64,000 nucleotides of DNA from Mariniflexile fucanivorans (GTDB lineage Bacteria; Bacteroidota; Bacteroidia; Flavobacteriales; Flavobacteriaceae), in assembly GCF_004341235.1 (NCBI RefSeq), contig NZ_SLUP01000004.1, positions 310,001 through 374,000 of the forward strand, read 5' to 3'. Shown one piece after another: positions 18,573-28,491 of this stretch (position 1 is the first letter of the stretch; each line of letters opens with the position of its first letter). The notes beneath the pieces are model-generated. The model worked only from the letters and a program-made list of their open reading frames with translations. It did no database searches and was not told the DNA's origin. The position numbers and the translations under genes were made by a program.

Positions 18573-19181
18573 ATGGACAACTTTGAAAATAATATAGATA
18601 ATTTATGGAAATCGTTTCTCGATGGAGACGACAAAAGTTTTTCTGTATTATATAATCAACAATCAAAAAAACTATTGGAATATGGCTATAAATTATGTCA
18701 TGACCATGAGTTAGTCCATGATAGTTTACAAGAAGTTTTTATAGATTTATTTCTTAAACGCGACAAGAAAACATTAACGGTTGAAAATTTAAAATCATAT
18801 CTTTTTATTTGTTTCCGAAATTCCATAATAAAGAAAATAGCTAATGGGCGGAAGTTTGAAAAACTATCTATAAGAAAGGAAAAAATAGATGTTAAATTCA
18901 ATACGGAATACTCGTATCAAACCAACTTAATTAACGAAGAAATTTCCAAGGAAATATCGCAACAACTTAGTAAAGCAATAAATGCGTTACCATCAAAACA
19001 AAAGGAAATTATTTATTTAAAGTTCGAACAAGGTATGGAATATGCTGAAATAGCTGATATAATGAAAATTTCAGTAGAATCCGTAAGAAAGCTTATGTAT
19101 AGAACGCTTTTAGCGCTAAGAAAAACGCTTGATACAAAGCTATTTCATGCATTAATCTTAATTTTTTCAAAAAAAAGTTAA
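18573..19181 (+). CDS. ECF-type RNA polymerase sigma factor (FecI-like)
   Basis: 202 residues from the ATG at 18573 (MDNFENNIDNLW); an in-frame TTG 24 bases upstream is less likely. Region 2 spans about residues 10-90 (SFSVLYNQQSKKLLEYGYKL, VHDSLQEVFIDLF, LKSYLFICFRNSIIKK). Region 4 spans about 140-190 (INALPSKQKEIIYLKFEQG, then EIADIMKISVESVRKLMYR as the helix-turn-helix). The length and order match Bacteroidota ECF sigma factors that work with a FecR anti-sigma and a SusC-type transporter. The FecR gene follows 66 bp later and SusC after that, so it most likely drives the SusCD promoter when substrate is sensed. Confidence 0.92.
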   Translation: MDNFENNIDNLWKSFLDGDDKSFSVLYNQQSKKLLEYGYKLCHDHELVHDSLQEVFIDLFLKRDKKTLTVENLKSYLFICFRNSIIKKIANGRKFEKLSIRKEKIDVKFNTEYSYQTNLINEEISKEISQQLSKAINALPSKQKEIIYLKFEQGMEYAEIADIMKISVESVRKLMYRTLLALRKTLDTKLFHALILIFSKKS

Positions 19182-19247
19182 AATTTGTTAAAAAAAGTGT
19201 CCATGTTTTAGCAATTTAAGACCCTTTAGTATATACACTGGTTCTAA

Positions 19248-20444
19248 ATGGATGACTTTTTAAAATATTTTGAAAATAAAGATTTTGTACAGTGGGTATT
19301 AAATCCGAATGCAGAATTGGATACCTATTGGCAAAATTATATAAAGGATAGCCCCCAAGAAGAAGAGCAAATCAAAAAATCTCGATTGATTATCCTTGCT
19401 CTTAAATCGAAAAAAACACTGCGTTCTAATAATCAATTAGATGCCGTATATTCAAATATACTTCGGGAAATAAAAAGCCAAAAGAAAACAAAACCTGTTC
19501 GCAAGCTCTTTTTTACAGTTTTAAAATATGCCTCCGTATTTCTACTTTTCATTTCAATATCGGTTTCTTATTACTACTACCAAAAAGCAAATGAATTGAA
19601 CAAGATTGCTAATCAATTAATTGAGGGCGTCGATCAAAACAATTCACAGCTTATTTTGGCTAACGGCAACAAGGTATTAATAAGTGAGAAAGAATCGGAA
19701 ATCGAGTATGGCAACAATGGAGAGATTGTTATAAATAAAAATGACACGCTTAATTATAAAAAAGAGGCTAATACTACCAAACAACAATATAACCAGCTAA
19801 TAGTGCCATTTGGGAAAAAATCATCCATCACCTTGTCTGACGGAACTATAGTACATATAAATGCTGGATCAAGATTAATTTATCCAGCTACTTTTATGGG
19901 TTCTAAAAGAGAAGTGTTTTTGTATGGTGAAGGTTTTTTTGAAGTATCTCACAACAAAAAGAAACCTTTTATAGTAAAAACCAATAATCAAAGTATTGAA
20001 GTTTTAGGAACTAAATTTAATGTATCAGCTTACCCATCTGATAAGATAGTGGAGACTGTTTTGGCTGAAGGTTCTGTAAAACTTAAGCCCAATGAATTTT
20101 CCTTTTTTCAAGACGATTATATTCTAAAACCGAATCAAAAAGCTAATTACAATATTGGAAGTAAAGAGGTTTCGGTGTCTCAAGTGAATGCAAGTAAGTA
20201 TGTTTCTTGGTATTTAGGATATTTAAATTTTGAAACATCAGAATTAAAACAATTAGTAAAAAGAGTAGAAAGGTATTACAATATTAAAATAGATATTCAA
20301 AATAAAAATGATGATGCCATATCAAAAACAATCACTGGTAAACTGTTGCTAAAGGACAATGTGGAAACGGTATTGAAGGTTCTGGCTACAGCTACAGGAA
20401 TGGAATTAATAAAAATAAACGAAATAACATATGTTTTAAAATAA
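19248..20444 (+). CDS. FecR family anti-sigma factor
   Basis: 398 residues. The cytoplasmic N-terminus (1-85) would hold the sigma factor. One membrane segment lies at about 88-110 (LKYASVFLLFISISVSYYYY). A periplasmic FecR domain covers about 185-290 (VPFGKKSSITLSDGTIVHIN, FLYGEGFFEVSHNKKKPF). A C-terminal DUF4974-like domain at about 325-398 resembles the STN fold (LNFETSELKQLVKRVERYYN). In this family the periplasmic part contacts the STN domain of the partner SusC and relays substrate loading to the sigma factor. The partner here is the 20528 protein, which has an STN domain. A terminator follows immediately. Confidence 0.93.
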   Translation: MDDFLKYFENKDFVQWVLNPNAELDTYWQNYIKDSPQEEEQIKKSRLIILALKSKKTLRSNNQLDAVYSNILREIKSQKKTKPVRKLFFTVLKYASVFLLFISISVSYYYYQKANELNKIANQLIEGVDQNNSQLILANGNKVLISEKESEIEYGNNGEIVINKNDTLNYKKEANTTKQQYNQLIVPFGKKSSITLSDGTIVHINAGSRLIYPATFMGSKREVFLYGEGFFEVSHNKKKPFIVKTNNQSIEVLGTKFNVSAYPSDKIVETVLAEGSVKLKPNEFSFFQDDYILKPNQKANYNIGSKEVSVSQVNASKYVSWYLGYLNFETSELKQLVKRVERYYNIKIDIQNKNDDAISKTITGKLLLKDNVETVLKVLATATGMELIKINEITYVLK

Positions 20445-20447
20445 AAG

Positions 20448-20480
20448 AACCAGACGGAATCCGACCTCCATCTGGTTTTT
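20448..20480 (+). terminator. Rho-independent terminator between fecR and susC
   Basis: The arms AACCAGA (20448-20454) and TCTGGTT (20471-20477) are followed by T residues. It implies that susC is transcribed from its own promoter in the 47 bp before 20528. No 21-bp direct-repeat site is present there, consistent with sigma-factor control. Confidence 0.75.
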
Positions 20481-20527
20481 AAGTACGATTATCAACTAAG
20501 TATTAATTAAATAACCTAAACAAATTT

Positions 20528-23500
20528 ATGAAAAATTCACCAACTTGGCATTCCAGTATATGGAATGATGCCACAATCATTCGAAAAATGAAGCTCACCA
20601 CATTTTTTTCATTTGTAATGACCTGCGGAATTTGGGCCACCCCACTTTCGCAATCCACAAAAATTAGTTTAAATCTAGAAAACGCAAGTGTTTCCCAATT
20701 CATTAAAAGTATTGAGGAAAAAACCGATTTCTATTTCATCTATCAGGATAATGTTTTCAAAGAAGACCAAATGGTATCTATCAATGTAGATAAAATGCCA
20801 TTGGATGCTGTTCTTGCAGAATTTGAAAAACAAACATCTGTTGTTGTAAAAGTTTTTGATTATCAAATAGTCATGGCAAAAAACAGGAGTGAAGTAAAAA
20901 AAATACTCGAATCTGTAAATGCAACCATAAAACCCATTCAGCAAATTCAAGTAAAGGGTAAAGTAACTTTTACGGATGGTATGCCACTACCTGGTGCCAA
21001 TATCATAGAGAAGGGAACGACTAATGGAACACAAGCAGACTTTGATGGTAATTTCACCCTATCAGTGGCCAGTAAGAATGCTATTTTGGTTGTATCCTAT
21101 ATTGGTTATGCCACAAGAGAGATTTCATTAAATGGACAAACCAATTTAAACATTGTTTTACAGGAAGATGCTGCGGCATTGGATGAGATTGTAGTTGTTG
21201 GTTATGGTACACGTAAAAAGGAGACTTTAACAGGTTCTGTTTCAAGTGTATCAGGTGAAGTTGTTAAAAGTCCAACCGCTAACGTTACAGCATCTTTACA
21301 AGGTAGGTTACCTGGTATAACAGCAACTCAACGTACTGGTGAACCAGGGCGTGATGATCCAAGTATTCTAATTAGAGCAACAGCAACCCTGGGGGCTAAT
21401 GCACCGCTTATTATTATTGATGGTGTTCAACGTTCAAGTATGGGGCAGTTAAACCCAGAAGATGTTGAAAATTTCTCTATTTTAAAAGGTGCTTCGGCGG
21501 CTATTTATGGAGCGCGTGCAGCCAATGGCGTTATTTTAATTACTACTAAAAGTGGTAGAATAGGAAAGCCAAAGTTCAGCTTATCAGTTAATACCGCAAT
21601 AACAAACCCTACAATGCGTTCTGAAATGTTGGGTTCTCCTTTATATGCAGAGGTATATAATGAAGGACAACTTTATGATCAAGATGATCCAAATACTCCA
21701 GGGTATAACCCTCGGCCAGGTTATGTACCTTTTTATACAGACCAAGATATTGAAAAATATCGTAATGGTTCTGATACAAATTCGTATCCAAATACGGATT
21801 GGGTAAATGAAGTATTGAAAAACAACGCTATGCAAAATCGTGTAAATTTAGAAGTTACTGGGGGATCTGAAAACACCAAGTATCTAATGTCCTTTGCTGC
21901 ATTAACCCAAGAGGGCAACTATAAAAATAACCCAACAAACTATAATCAATATAATATGCGTTCTAAGTTTGATGTGGATTTAACTAATAATTTTAACGTG
22001 GGTGCCAATATTAGTGCCATTGTTAAGAACAAAGAGTTCTCATCTCAAGGAGTTGGTGTGAATTTCATTAATATATTATTGGCTTCTCCAACAGATGTTG
22101 CTGTGTACGATAATGGCTTAATTGCTCCAGGACGTTTTGGGCAAAGTCCACTTTTATTAGATCGAAGAGGTTACAATCATACGGATGAAATTCCAATCTT
22201 CTCTACTTTTACGGCAACTTACAAGGTGCCTTTTGTTGAAGGATTGAAAATCGATGCTTCATACAATTATGATTTAGAAACACGAACTAGTAAAACATGG
22301 GACCTTCCTTATACTTCTAATTTATACGATGTAAATACGGGTGAATATCCTATATCTCAAGTTGGGATAGTGTCGCCAGTGCTTACAGAAAGATACGATA
22401 AGCTTACAACAAAACTGTATAATTTCAGACTTACTTACGATAAGACTTTTGGAGATCATACACTTTCTGCCATGATTGGGCAAGAGCAGCAGGTAAATAA
22501 ATCATCTTGGATTCAAGCTTATAGAAGAAATTATGTAAGCCCAAGTATCGCAGAAATTAATGTTGGAAGCAATGCGGCCGATGATAAGGATAATTCAGGG
22601 ACATCAAGTGAAACGTCTCGTAATAATTACTTTTCTAGGCTGGAATATAACTACAAATCTAAATATTTTGCTGATTTTGTGTTTCGTAGAGAAGGTTCTC
22701 AAAATTTCCCTAAAGACAGCCGTTATGGTAATTTTTATGCCATTTCTGGTGCTTGGAGGTTATCTGAAGAAAATTTTATAAAAGATAATTTTAAAAATAT
22801 AGATCAATTAAAATTAAGAATAGACCATGGTTTATCTGGTAACGATAATGTAGATGCGTTCCAGCATTTACAAACCTTTAATTTTGGCAGTAACTATGTA
22901 TTTGGTTCAACGGATGTCCCTGGTATTACTGAGGGTAAATTGGCCAATCCTTTTATAACTTGGGAAAAAGCTAGAAAAACAGATGTTGGTTTAGAGGGTT
23001 TATTTTGGAATGGTTTATTTGGGTTTGACTTAACCGTTTGGAAGGAACATCGTTATGATATTCTGATAAATGAAGCCCCTGTGGTACCAGTTACCTATGG
23101 TCTTCCAGGTTTCCCAGATGTAAACAGCGGAATTGTAGACAGTCATGGTTATGAACTTATATTAACCCATAAAAATACAATTAACGAATTGCAGTATAGT
23201 ATTACTGGAAATATTTCGTATGCCGATAGTGAAGTAATATTTAAGAATGAAACGCCACGTGATGAAGCCTATCAAAATGAAACAGGATTAATGGTAGGTG
23301 CAGGATTGTATTATGAAACAGATGGCATTTATAATACACAAGAAGAATTGGATGCGAGTGTACATCACCGTAGCACTAAGGTTGGAGATGTTGTAATTGT
23401 AGACGTTAATGAGGATGGTGCCATTACAGAGGCAGATCAAATTAGAATTAATAAAACAAATACACCTAAGTACATATTCGGTATGGATTTTGGCTTTAAT

Positions 23501-23926
23501 TATAAGAATTTCGATCTAAACCTATTTTTTCAAGGACAAGCAGCTGCTGTGAACTACGACAGTAGATATGCGAATTTAGGAAATGCGAATTTCGAGAACA
23601 GTTTTGTACTTCGCGCAGAAGATCGTTGGACGGTAGATAATATAAATGGAACTAAACCAAGATCTCGTGGCTACCTTCCAGGGGATAATACATTCTTTTT
23701 ACAGGATGCTTCATTTGTAAGATTAAAATTTGCTGAATTTGGCTATACTTTGCCAGAAAAAGCAGTATCGAAAGTAGGTTTAACAAGTACTCGTATCTAT
23801 CTTAATGGTAGTAATCTGCTTACTTGGGCTAAAGAGATTAAACATGTGGATCCAGAAATTAGTGGACAAGCAAATTACTATCCGCAAGTGAGAACTATCA
23901 ATGTAGGTGTTAATCTTAATTTTTAA
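20528..23926 (+). CDS. SusC-type TonB-dependent outer-membrane transporter with STN domain
   Basis: 1132 residues. A second start at 20588 (MKLTTFFSFVMTCGIWA) would give a more usual signal peptide, but long N-terminal extensions are common in STN-bearing members. The order is STN domain at about 45-115 (SVSQFIKSIEEKTDFYFIYQ), carboxypeptidase-D-like domain at about 142-215 (QVKGKVTFTDGMPLPGANI), TonB box at 219-227 (DEIVVVGYG), plug domain to about 345 and a 22-strand barrel to the final INVGVNLNF. It imports oligosaccharides across the outer membrane with TonB energy. The STN domain ties it to the FecR/sigma pair upstream. SusD follows after 12 bp. Confidence 0.95.
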   Translation: MKNSPTWHSSIWNDATIIRKMKLTTFFSFVMTCGIWATPLSQSTKISLNLENASVSQFIKSIEEKTDFYFIYQDNVFKEDQMVSINVDKMPLDAVLAEFEKQTSVVVKVFDYQIVMAKNRSEVKKILESVNATIKPIQQIQVKGKVTFTDGMPLPGANIIEKGTTNGTQADFDGNFTLSVASKNAILVVSYIGYATREISLNGQTNLNIVLQEDAAALDEIVVVGYGTRKKETLTGSVSSVSGEVVKSPTANVTASLQGRLPGITATQRTGEPGRDDPSILIRATATLGANAPLIIIDGVQRSSMGQLNPEDVENFSILKGASAAIYGARAANGVILITTKSGRIGKPKFSLSVNTAITNPTMRSEMLGSPLYAEVYNEGQLYDQDDPNTPGYNPRPGYVPFYTDQDIEKYRNGSDTNSYPNTDWVNEVLKNNAMQNRVNLEVTGGSENTKYLMSFAALTQEGNYKNNPTNYNQYNMRSKFDVDLTNNFNVGANISAIVKNKEFSSQGVGVNFINILLASPTDVAVYDNGLIAPGRFGQSPLLLDRRGYNHTDEIPIFSTFTATYKVPFVEGLKIDASYNYDLETRTSKTWDLPYTSNLYDVNTGEYPISQVGIVSPVLTERYDKLTTKLYNFRLTYDKTFGDHTLSAMIGQEQQVNKSSWIQAYRRNYVSPSIAEINVGSNAADDKDNSGTSSETSRNNYFSRLEYNYKSKYFADFVFRREGSQNFPKDSRYGNFYAISGAWRLSEENFIKDNFKNIDQLKLRIDHGLSGNDNVDAFQHLQTFNFGSNYVFGSTDVPGITEGKLANPFITWEKARKTDVGLEGLFWNGLFGFDLTVWKEHRYDILINEAPVVPVTYGLPGFPDVNSGIVDSHGYELILTHKNTINELQYSITGNISYADSEVIFKNETPRDEAYQNETGLMVGAGLYYETDGIYNTQEELDASVHHRSTKVGDVVIVDVNEDGAITEADQIRINKTNTPKYIFGMDFGFNYKNFDLNLFFQGQAAAVNYDSRYANLGNANFENSFVLRAEDRWTVDNINGTKPRSRGYLPGDNTFFLQDASFVRLKFAEFGYTLPEKAVSKVGLTSTRIYLNGSNLLTWAKEIKHVDPEISGQANYYPQVRTINVGVNLNF

Positions 23927-23938
23927 AACTAAATAAAA

Positions 23939-25648
23939 ATGAAAAATATATTTATAATAACAATTATTATATCCATGTCGCTCTTTTCATGTAATGACGA
24001 TATATTGGATATTACCCCAACCGATAGTGTTTCTGCAGGTTCGGTATGGAATGATGCAAGTTTGATTATGGCTTATCATAATACCTTATATACAGGAATA
24101 GGAACAGGAAATAGCCGAAATATGTTGGCTAAAGCCACTGATGAGATGGCTTACAAACCGCAAAGTGGTTATCCTGGTCCTATATTAGATGGTACATTAA
24201 ACCCTGATAATGTTACTAATAGAATTAACTTTGGCGGTCCAGGTACTGTTTATACATGGAATCTTGATTACAGTCTTATTAGAAAGATAAATGTTTTTCT
24301 TGAGCAAATGGAAACTAGTGATGCTTTAGATCCTGATGTGGAAAGCCGGTTAATTGCAGAAGCTCGGTTTATACGGGCATACATGTATTTTAAACTTATT
24401 GTAAGATTTAGAGGGGTGCCAATTATTGATGAAGTAGCCACTCAAGATAACCTACCTTCTCTTGCGCGTAATACAATTGATGAATGTGTAGCATATATTG
24501 AGGCAGATTTAGCTGCTGCATTACCAGACCTTGATGCTGCATATCATCCTGGTGATGGTAATTTTGGAAGGGCAACGCAAGGCGTCTGTAAGGCCTTGCA
24601 GTCCCGTATGTATTTATATTTAGCATCACCTCTTTTTAATACAACTAATGATGTGTCAAAATGGCAAAAAGCCGCAGATGCAGCACTAGATTTAATTGAT
24701 GATAATACATTTTCACTGCATCCTAATTACTCCACCCTTTTTAACGCAGAGACGGGGTCTCCCAATAACGAAATAATATTTGCTAGAAACTATACAGCAT
24801 CTAATAAACATGATCAGCCTATGTTATATCTTGGGCGCCGCTGGGGAGCTTTCGGTGGTTGGGCTGCTAATGGTGGTATTGCTCAAAACCTAGTTGACGA
24901 TTACGATATGGCAAATGGAGAACCAGCATATATTAAAGTGAATCATGTAAACACTACTGTAAATCCAGCGTCTGGTTACGATCCGCAAAACCCTTATGCT
25001 AACCGTGACCCTCGTTTAGAATACTCGATAAATCATGATGAATCTGTATATCGTAGTTCAACGCTGGAAATGTGGGTTTCTGAGGATGGGAACACATGGG
25101 GTTTTGATTCCTATAAACAAAGTAATGATAATCCTGAGGCTGGAACGTTCTTGAGAAAATTCATGCCTGAGGATGAATCAATCGTTTTGGATTTTAGTAC
25201 ACCTTTCACTGCGCCTTTTATATGGTTTCGATTTGGTGAAGTATATCTTAATTATGCAGAAGCTATGTTTGAACTAGGAGATGAAGACACATGTAGAGAG
25301 TATATTAATAAAATAAGAGCTAGACCTACTGTTAATATGCCTCCAATACCCGATTCGGTTACTGGAGAAGAACTTAGAACAAGGCTTTATAACGAACGAC
25401 GTATTGAGCTTGCTTTTGAAGAGCACAGATACTTTGATATAAGAAGATGGGAGATTGCTCCATTTACACAAGCACAACCTACCATGGGTATGCACATTTT
25501 TAAGGATGTTCAGGGTGCTGGCGAAAAAAGATACGCACCTTATGTTGTGAATCCTACAGTATGGGACGATAAATTGTATTTTCTTCCAATTGAAAATGCT
25601 GAAATTCTAAGGAGTGGTGGTGAATTAACGCAAAACCCAGATTACTAA
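23939..25648 (+). CDS. SusD/RagB family glycan-binding lipoprotein
   Basis: 569 residues with a lipoprotein signal ending at Cys18 (SLFSC), so it is anchored to the outer membrane and forms the lid on the SusC barrel. Family features are the N-terminal DILDITPTDSVSAGSVW, the TPR-like segment RLIAEARFIRAYMYFKLIV and the C-terminal RPTVNMPPIP, LRTRLYNERRIELAFEEHRY and FDIRRWE. SusD proteins bind the substrate chain and control entry into SusC. Only one SusCD pair is in this window despite the number of enzymes, so all oligosaccharides may enter here or through a pair outside the window. Confidence 0.95.
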   Translation: MKNIFIITIIISMSLFSCNDDILDITPTDSVSAGSVWNDASLIMAYHNTLYTGIGTGNSRNMLAKATDEMAYKPQSGYPGPILDGTLNPDNVTNRINFGGPGTVYTWNLDYSLIRKINVFLEQMETSDALDPDVESRLIAEARFIRAYMYFKLIVRFRGVPIIDEVATQDNLPSLARNTIDECVAYIEADLAAALPDLDAAYHPGDGNFGRATQGVCKALQSRMYLYLASPLFNTTNDVSKWQKAADAALDLIDDNTFSLHPNYSTLFNAETGSPNNEIIFARNYTASNKHDQPMLYLGRRWGAFGGWAANGGIAQNLVDDYDMANGEPAYIKVNHVNTTVNPASGYDPQNPYANRDPRLEYSINHDESVYRSSTLEMWVSEDGNTWGFDSYKQSNDNPEAGTFLRKFMPEDESIVLDFSTPFTAPFIWFRFGEVYLNYAEAMFELGDEDTCREYINKIRARPTVNMPPIPDSVTGEELRTRLYNERRIELAFEEHRYFDIRRWEIAPFTQAQPTMGMHIFKDVQGAGEKRYAPYVVNPTVWDDKLYFLPIENAEILRSGGELTQNPDY

Positions 25649-25754
25649 TAGAAAACCTGTTTATAAATTTGATAAAAGACCACTAGCTTTTTTCTAGTAG
25701 TCTGACAAAATAGCCTATAAATATAGTAGTTAGTTTAGTTTGTTATCGTGAGAG

Positions 25755-25797
25755 AAAGGCTTGTTATTTATAAAATATAACGGCCTTTTTCTTTTTA
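25755..25797 (+). terminator. Terminator after susD
   Basis: The stem AAAGGC-TTGTTAT with ATAAC-GGCCTTT is followed by T residues. A second hairpin without a T tail lies at 25677-25703 (AGACCACTAG / CTAGTAGTCT). The rest of the 302-bp gap 25649-25950 is AT-rich, and I see no direct-repeat operator in it. The promoter for the GH95 gene must lie between 25800 and 25950, but I could not pick one out. Confidence 0.65.
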
Positions 25798-25950
25798 TTC
25801 ACCTTAAAGAATATAAATATAGGATTGCTATTTGTAAATTGAATCTTCTTATTTCGCAAATAAAAGTCTATATCCAAAAATTCGACCCCTATGGAAAAAT
25901 TACTATATGGATATACTATGTAACCGCTAAAAAATAAATAATATAAACAT

Positions 25951-28323
25951 ATGAAAAACAAAAAACTTGAAAATTCAGTATTCGGTCTATTTCTATTTTT
26001 AGCAAATATGATATGTGTTGAAGCCTACGCTCAAGCTAAGATAGGTTCTGAAGATTTGAAATTTTGGTACACACAACCAGCTAAAGAATGGTCGGAAGCA
26101 TTACCAATTGGTAATGGTAGACTCGGAGCGATGGTTTATGGAGGCATTCAGATGGAGCATTTACAGCTAAATGAAGAAACCTTATGGACGGGTGGGCCTC
26201 ATAGTTATGACAACCCGGATGCTTACAACCATCTTGAAGAAGTTCGCAATTTACTAAAACAGGAGAAATATAATGAAGCTGAAGATACAGCCGAAAAAAT
26301 GATGGGCATACCCAAATATCAAATGGCGTATCAACCTTTTGGCGACCTATTTCTTATGTTTCCTCAAGGAGCAAAATCAAGTAATTATCGTCGTGAACTC
26401 GATTTGCAAAAAGCCTTAAGCACCGTTTCTTACAACATAGGTGAAACAAAATTTACTAGAAAGGTATTTGCATCGTACCCCGATCAGGCTATTGTTATGA
26501 GGCTTGAAAGCGATAAATCAAAGCAATTAACTTTTGATTTGATATTAACAAGTCCTCATACTTCTAAATCTGAAGTAGTCAATGAGACTACACTTGTAAT
26601 GAGCGGTCAATTGGGCAAACAAAAAGAAAGAAGCCTAATAGGTGCATGGGAGGGCGAAGGATTAAAATTTGCTTCACAAGTAAAAGTGATTGCCGAAGGT
26701 GGTGAGGTTATTGCGCAAGGTGATAAAATATCGGTTAGAAATGCTAATGCGGTCACCCTTATTTATGTGGCTGCTACCAGTTTTGTAAACGCAAACGATG
26801 TAAGTGCAGATCCATTAAAGCGAATAAATGATTATTTAGCGGCAACAACAGGAAAATCTTTTGAACAACTTTATCAAAGGCATATTGATGATTATACAAA
26901 ATTATTTAACCGTGTTTCCATTAATCTAGGAAGCACAGACGAAAATAATAATATACCTACAAATGAACGACTCAATCGAGTTAAAGAAGGGGCTTCAGAT
27001 CCACTTTTAACGGAGCAAGTGTTCCAATATGGCCGTTATTTAATGATTGCAGGCTCGCGTCCAGGAACACAGCCTTTAAACTTACAGGGTATTTGGAATG
27101 GTACCATAAATCCACCGTGGTGCAGTAAATATACCATCAATATCAATATTCAAATGAATTATTGGGTGGCCGAAGTTGGAAATCTTAGTGAATGTCACGA
27201 GCCTTTTCTTCGAATGGTTCACGAATTGCAAGAACCAGGAAGCAATACCGCTAAAACCCATTATAAAGCAGATGGTTGGGTAACGCACCATAATACCGAT
27301 TTATGGCGTGGTACAGCGCCAGTTGACGGTGCGCATTGGGGCATGTGGCCAACAGGAGGTGCTTGGTTATGTCAACACCTTTGGGAGCATTATCTCTATA
27401 CCGGTGATGTGGATTTTCTAAAAAAATCATATCCAGTTATGAAAGCCGCATCGGAATTTTTCTTAGATGTGCTTGTTGAGAATAATGATGGTAAACTTAT
27501 TACGTCTCCATCCATTTCGCCAGAGCATAGCCATGGTGGTACAAATAAAGACGGCATGAGTTCTAACAGATCGGGTGCGGCAGTTATTGACGGCCCAACA
27601 ATGGACGGACAAATTTTACGCGATTTATTTGCAAATTGTATCAAAGCATCAGAAATTTTGGGTGTCGATAAAACATTTCGCAAACAAATAGCCGAAACTC
27701 GAAACCGATTAGCTCCAATGAAAATTGGTCGTCATGGTCAGCTTCAAGAATGGCAAGAGGATTGGGATAATCCAGAGAATTCACATGCCCATGTTTCACA
27801 TCTTTACGGACTTTTTCCAAGTAGTCAAATAAATCGCAATGATACCCCAGAATTGTTTGAGGCCGCACATACATCATTAATTCAAAGAGGTCAAAATGAT
27901 GGATGGTCTGGTGCTTGGAGAATAGCATTATGGGCGCGAGTTGGTGATGGCGATATTGCTTACACAGCGCTTAATAGTCACGTTTTGCATGGGTTTACCA
28001 CAAATATGTTTAGTGATAGAACGGTGTTTCAAATAGATGCTAACTTTGGTGCTACGGCTGGAATTGCCGAAATGTTGCTTCAAAGTCATAATAACGAAAT
28101 TCATGTATTGCCAGCACTTCCTAAAGCATGGCCGAATGGTTACGTTAAAGGATTACGAGCACGTGGTGGTTTTGAAGTGGATATCGAGTGGAAGGATGGT
28201 AAATTGGTTCAAGCAACGATTCACGCGGATAATGATGGAACATTTAAAATCGCATCTCAAGGGAAATCTGGAGGAAAAATGTCGATTAAGAAAGGACAAT
28301 CAAAAGTTTGGAAAGGTGTTTAA
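25951..28323 (+). CDS. GH95 family alpha-L-fucosidase
   Basis: 790 residues with a signal peptide ending AYAQ. The N-terminal beta-sandwich starts with FWYTQPAKEWSEALPIGNGR and has the family stretch LNEETLWTGGP. The (alpha/alpha)6 barrel holds the catalytic set expected for GH95: the Asn pair 397 and 399 (in TININIQMNYW), Glu525 (SPSISPEHS) and Asp696 (QIDANFGATAG). GH95 are inverting enzymes, mostly alpha-1,2-L-fucosidases, with some alpha-galactosidases. The length matches full-size members. With the GH29 gene next to it, this is the main evidence for a fucose-containing substrate. A hairpin follows, and GH29 starts 168 bp later. Confidence 0.93.
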   Translation: MKNKKLENSVFGLFLFLANMICVEAYAQAKIGSEDLKFWYTQPAKEWSEALPIGNGRLGAMVYGGIQMEHLQLNEETLWTGGPHSYDNPDAYNHLEEVRNLLKQEKYNEAEDTAEKMMGIPKYQMAYQPFGDLFLMFPQGAKSSNYRRELDLQKALSTVSYNIGETKFTRKVFASYPDQAIVMRLESDKSKQLTFDLILTSPHTSKSEVVNETTLVMSGQLGKQKERSLIGAWEGEGLKFASQVKVIAEGGEVIAQGDKISVRNANAVTLIYVAATSFVNANDVSADPLKRINDYLAATTGKSFEQLYQRHIDDYTKLFNRVSINLGSTDENNNIPTNERLNRVKEGASDPLLTEQVFQYGRYLMIAGSRPGTQPLNLQGIWNGTINPPWCSKYTININIQMNYWVAEVGNLSECHEPFLRMVHELQEPGSNTAKTHYKADGWVTHHNTDLWRGTAPVDGAHWGMWPTGGAWLCQHLWEHYLYTGDVDFLKKSYPVMKAASEFFLDVLVENNDGKLITSPSISPEHSHGGTNKDGMSSNRSGAAVIDGPTMDGQILRDLFANCIKASEILGVDKTFRKQIAETRNRLAPMKIGRHGQLQEWQEDWDNPENSHAHVSHLYGLFPSSQINRNDTPELFEAAHTSLIQRGQNDGWSGAWRIALWARVGDGDIAYTALNSHVLHGFTTNMFSDRTVFQIDANFGATAGIAEMLLQSHNNEIHVLPALPKAWPNGYVKGLRARGGFEVDIEWKDGKLVQATIHADNDGTFKIASQGKSGGKMSIKKGQSKVWKGV

Positions 28324-28369
28324 TCGCCCTATTGTAAAATCAACTTTGTAGATTAAATAAAATGAATTG

Positions 28370-28407
28370 AACATATCTAATAAATCAAATTTTAGGTATG
28401 TTTTATT
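28370..28407 (+). terminator. Possible terminator after the GH95 gene
   Basis: The arms AACATATCTAA (28370-28380) and TTAGGTATGTT (28392-28402) pair with one mismatch, and a short, interrupted T tail follows. It is weaker than the others in this window, and some read-through into GH29 is possible. Confidence 0.5.
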
Positions 28408-28491
28408 GATAATCATCATGGTATTCAGGCAATTTGTAACTATATTTAAAAGTTCATTTTTTACCACGAATCAAATTACTAAAAATTAGAT

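Noticed and set aside
25763-25772. Half-site-like GTTATTTATA after susD
   Set aside because: It is part of the terminator stem, and no partner lies 21 bp either side.
28408-28440. Possible 21-bp repeat site before the GH29 gene
   Set aside because: Only one weak half-site (GCAATTTGTA) is present. The partner position matches poorly and no -7 box follows.
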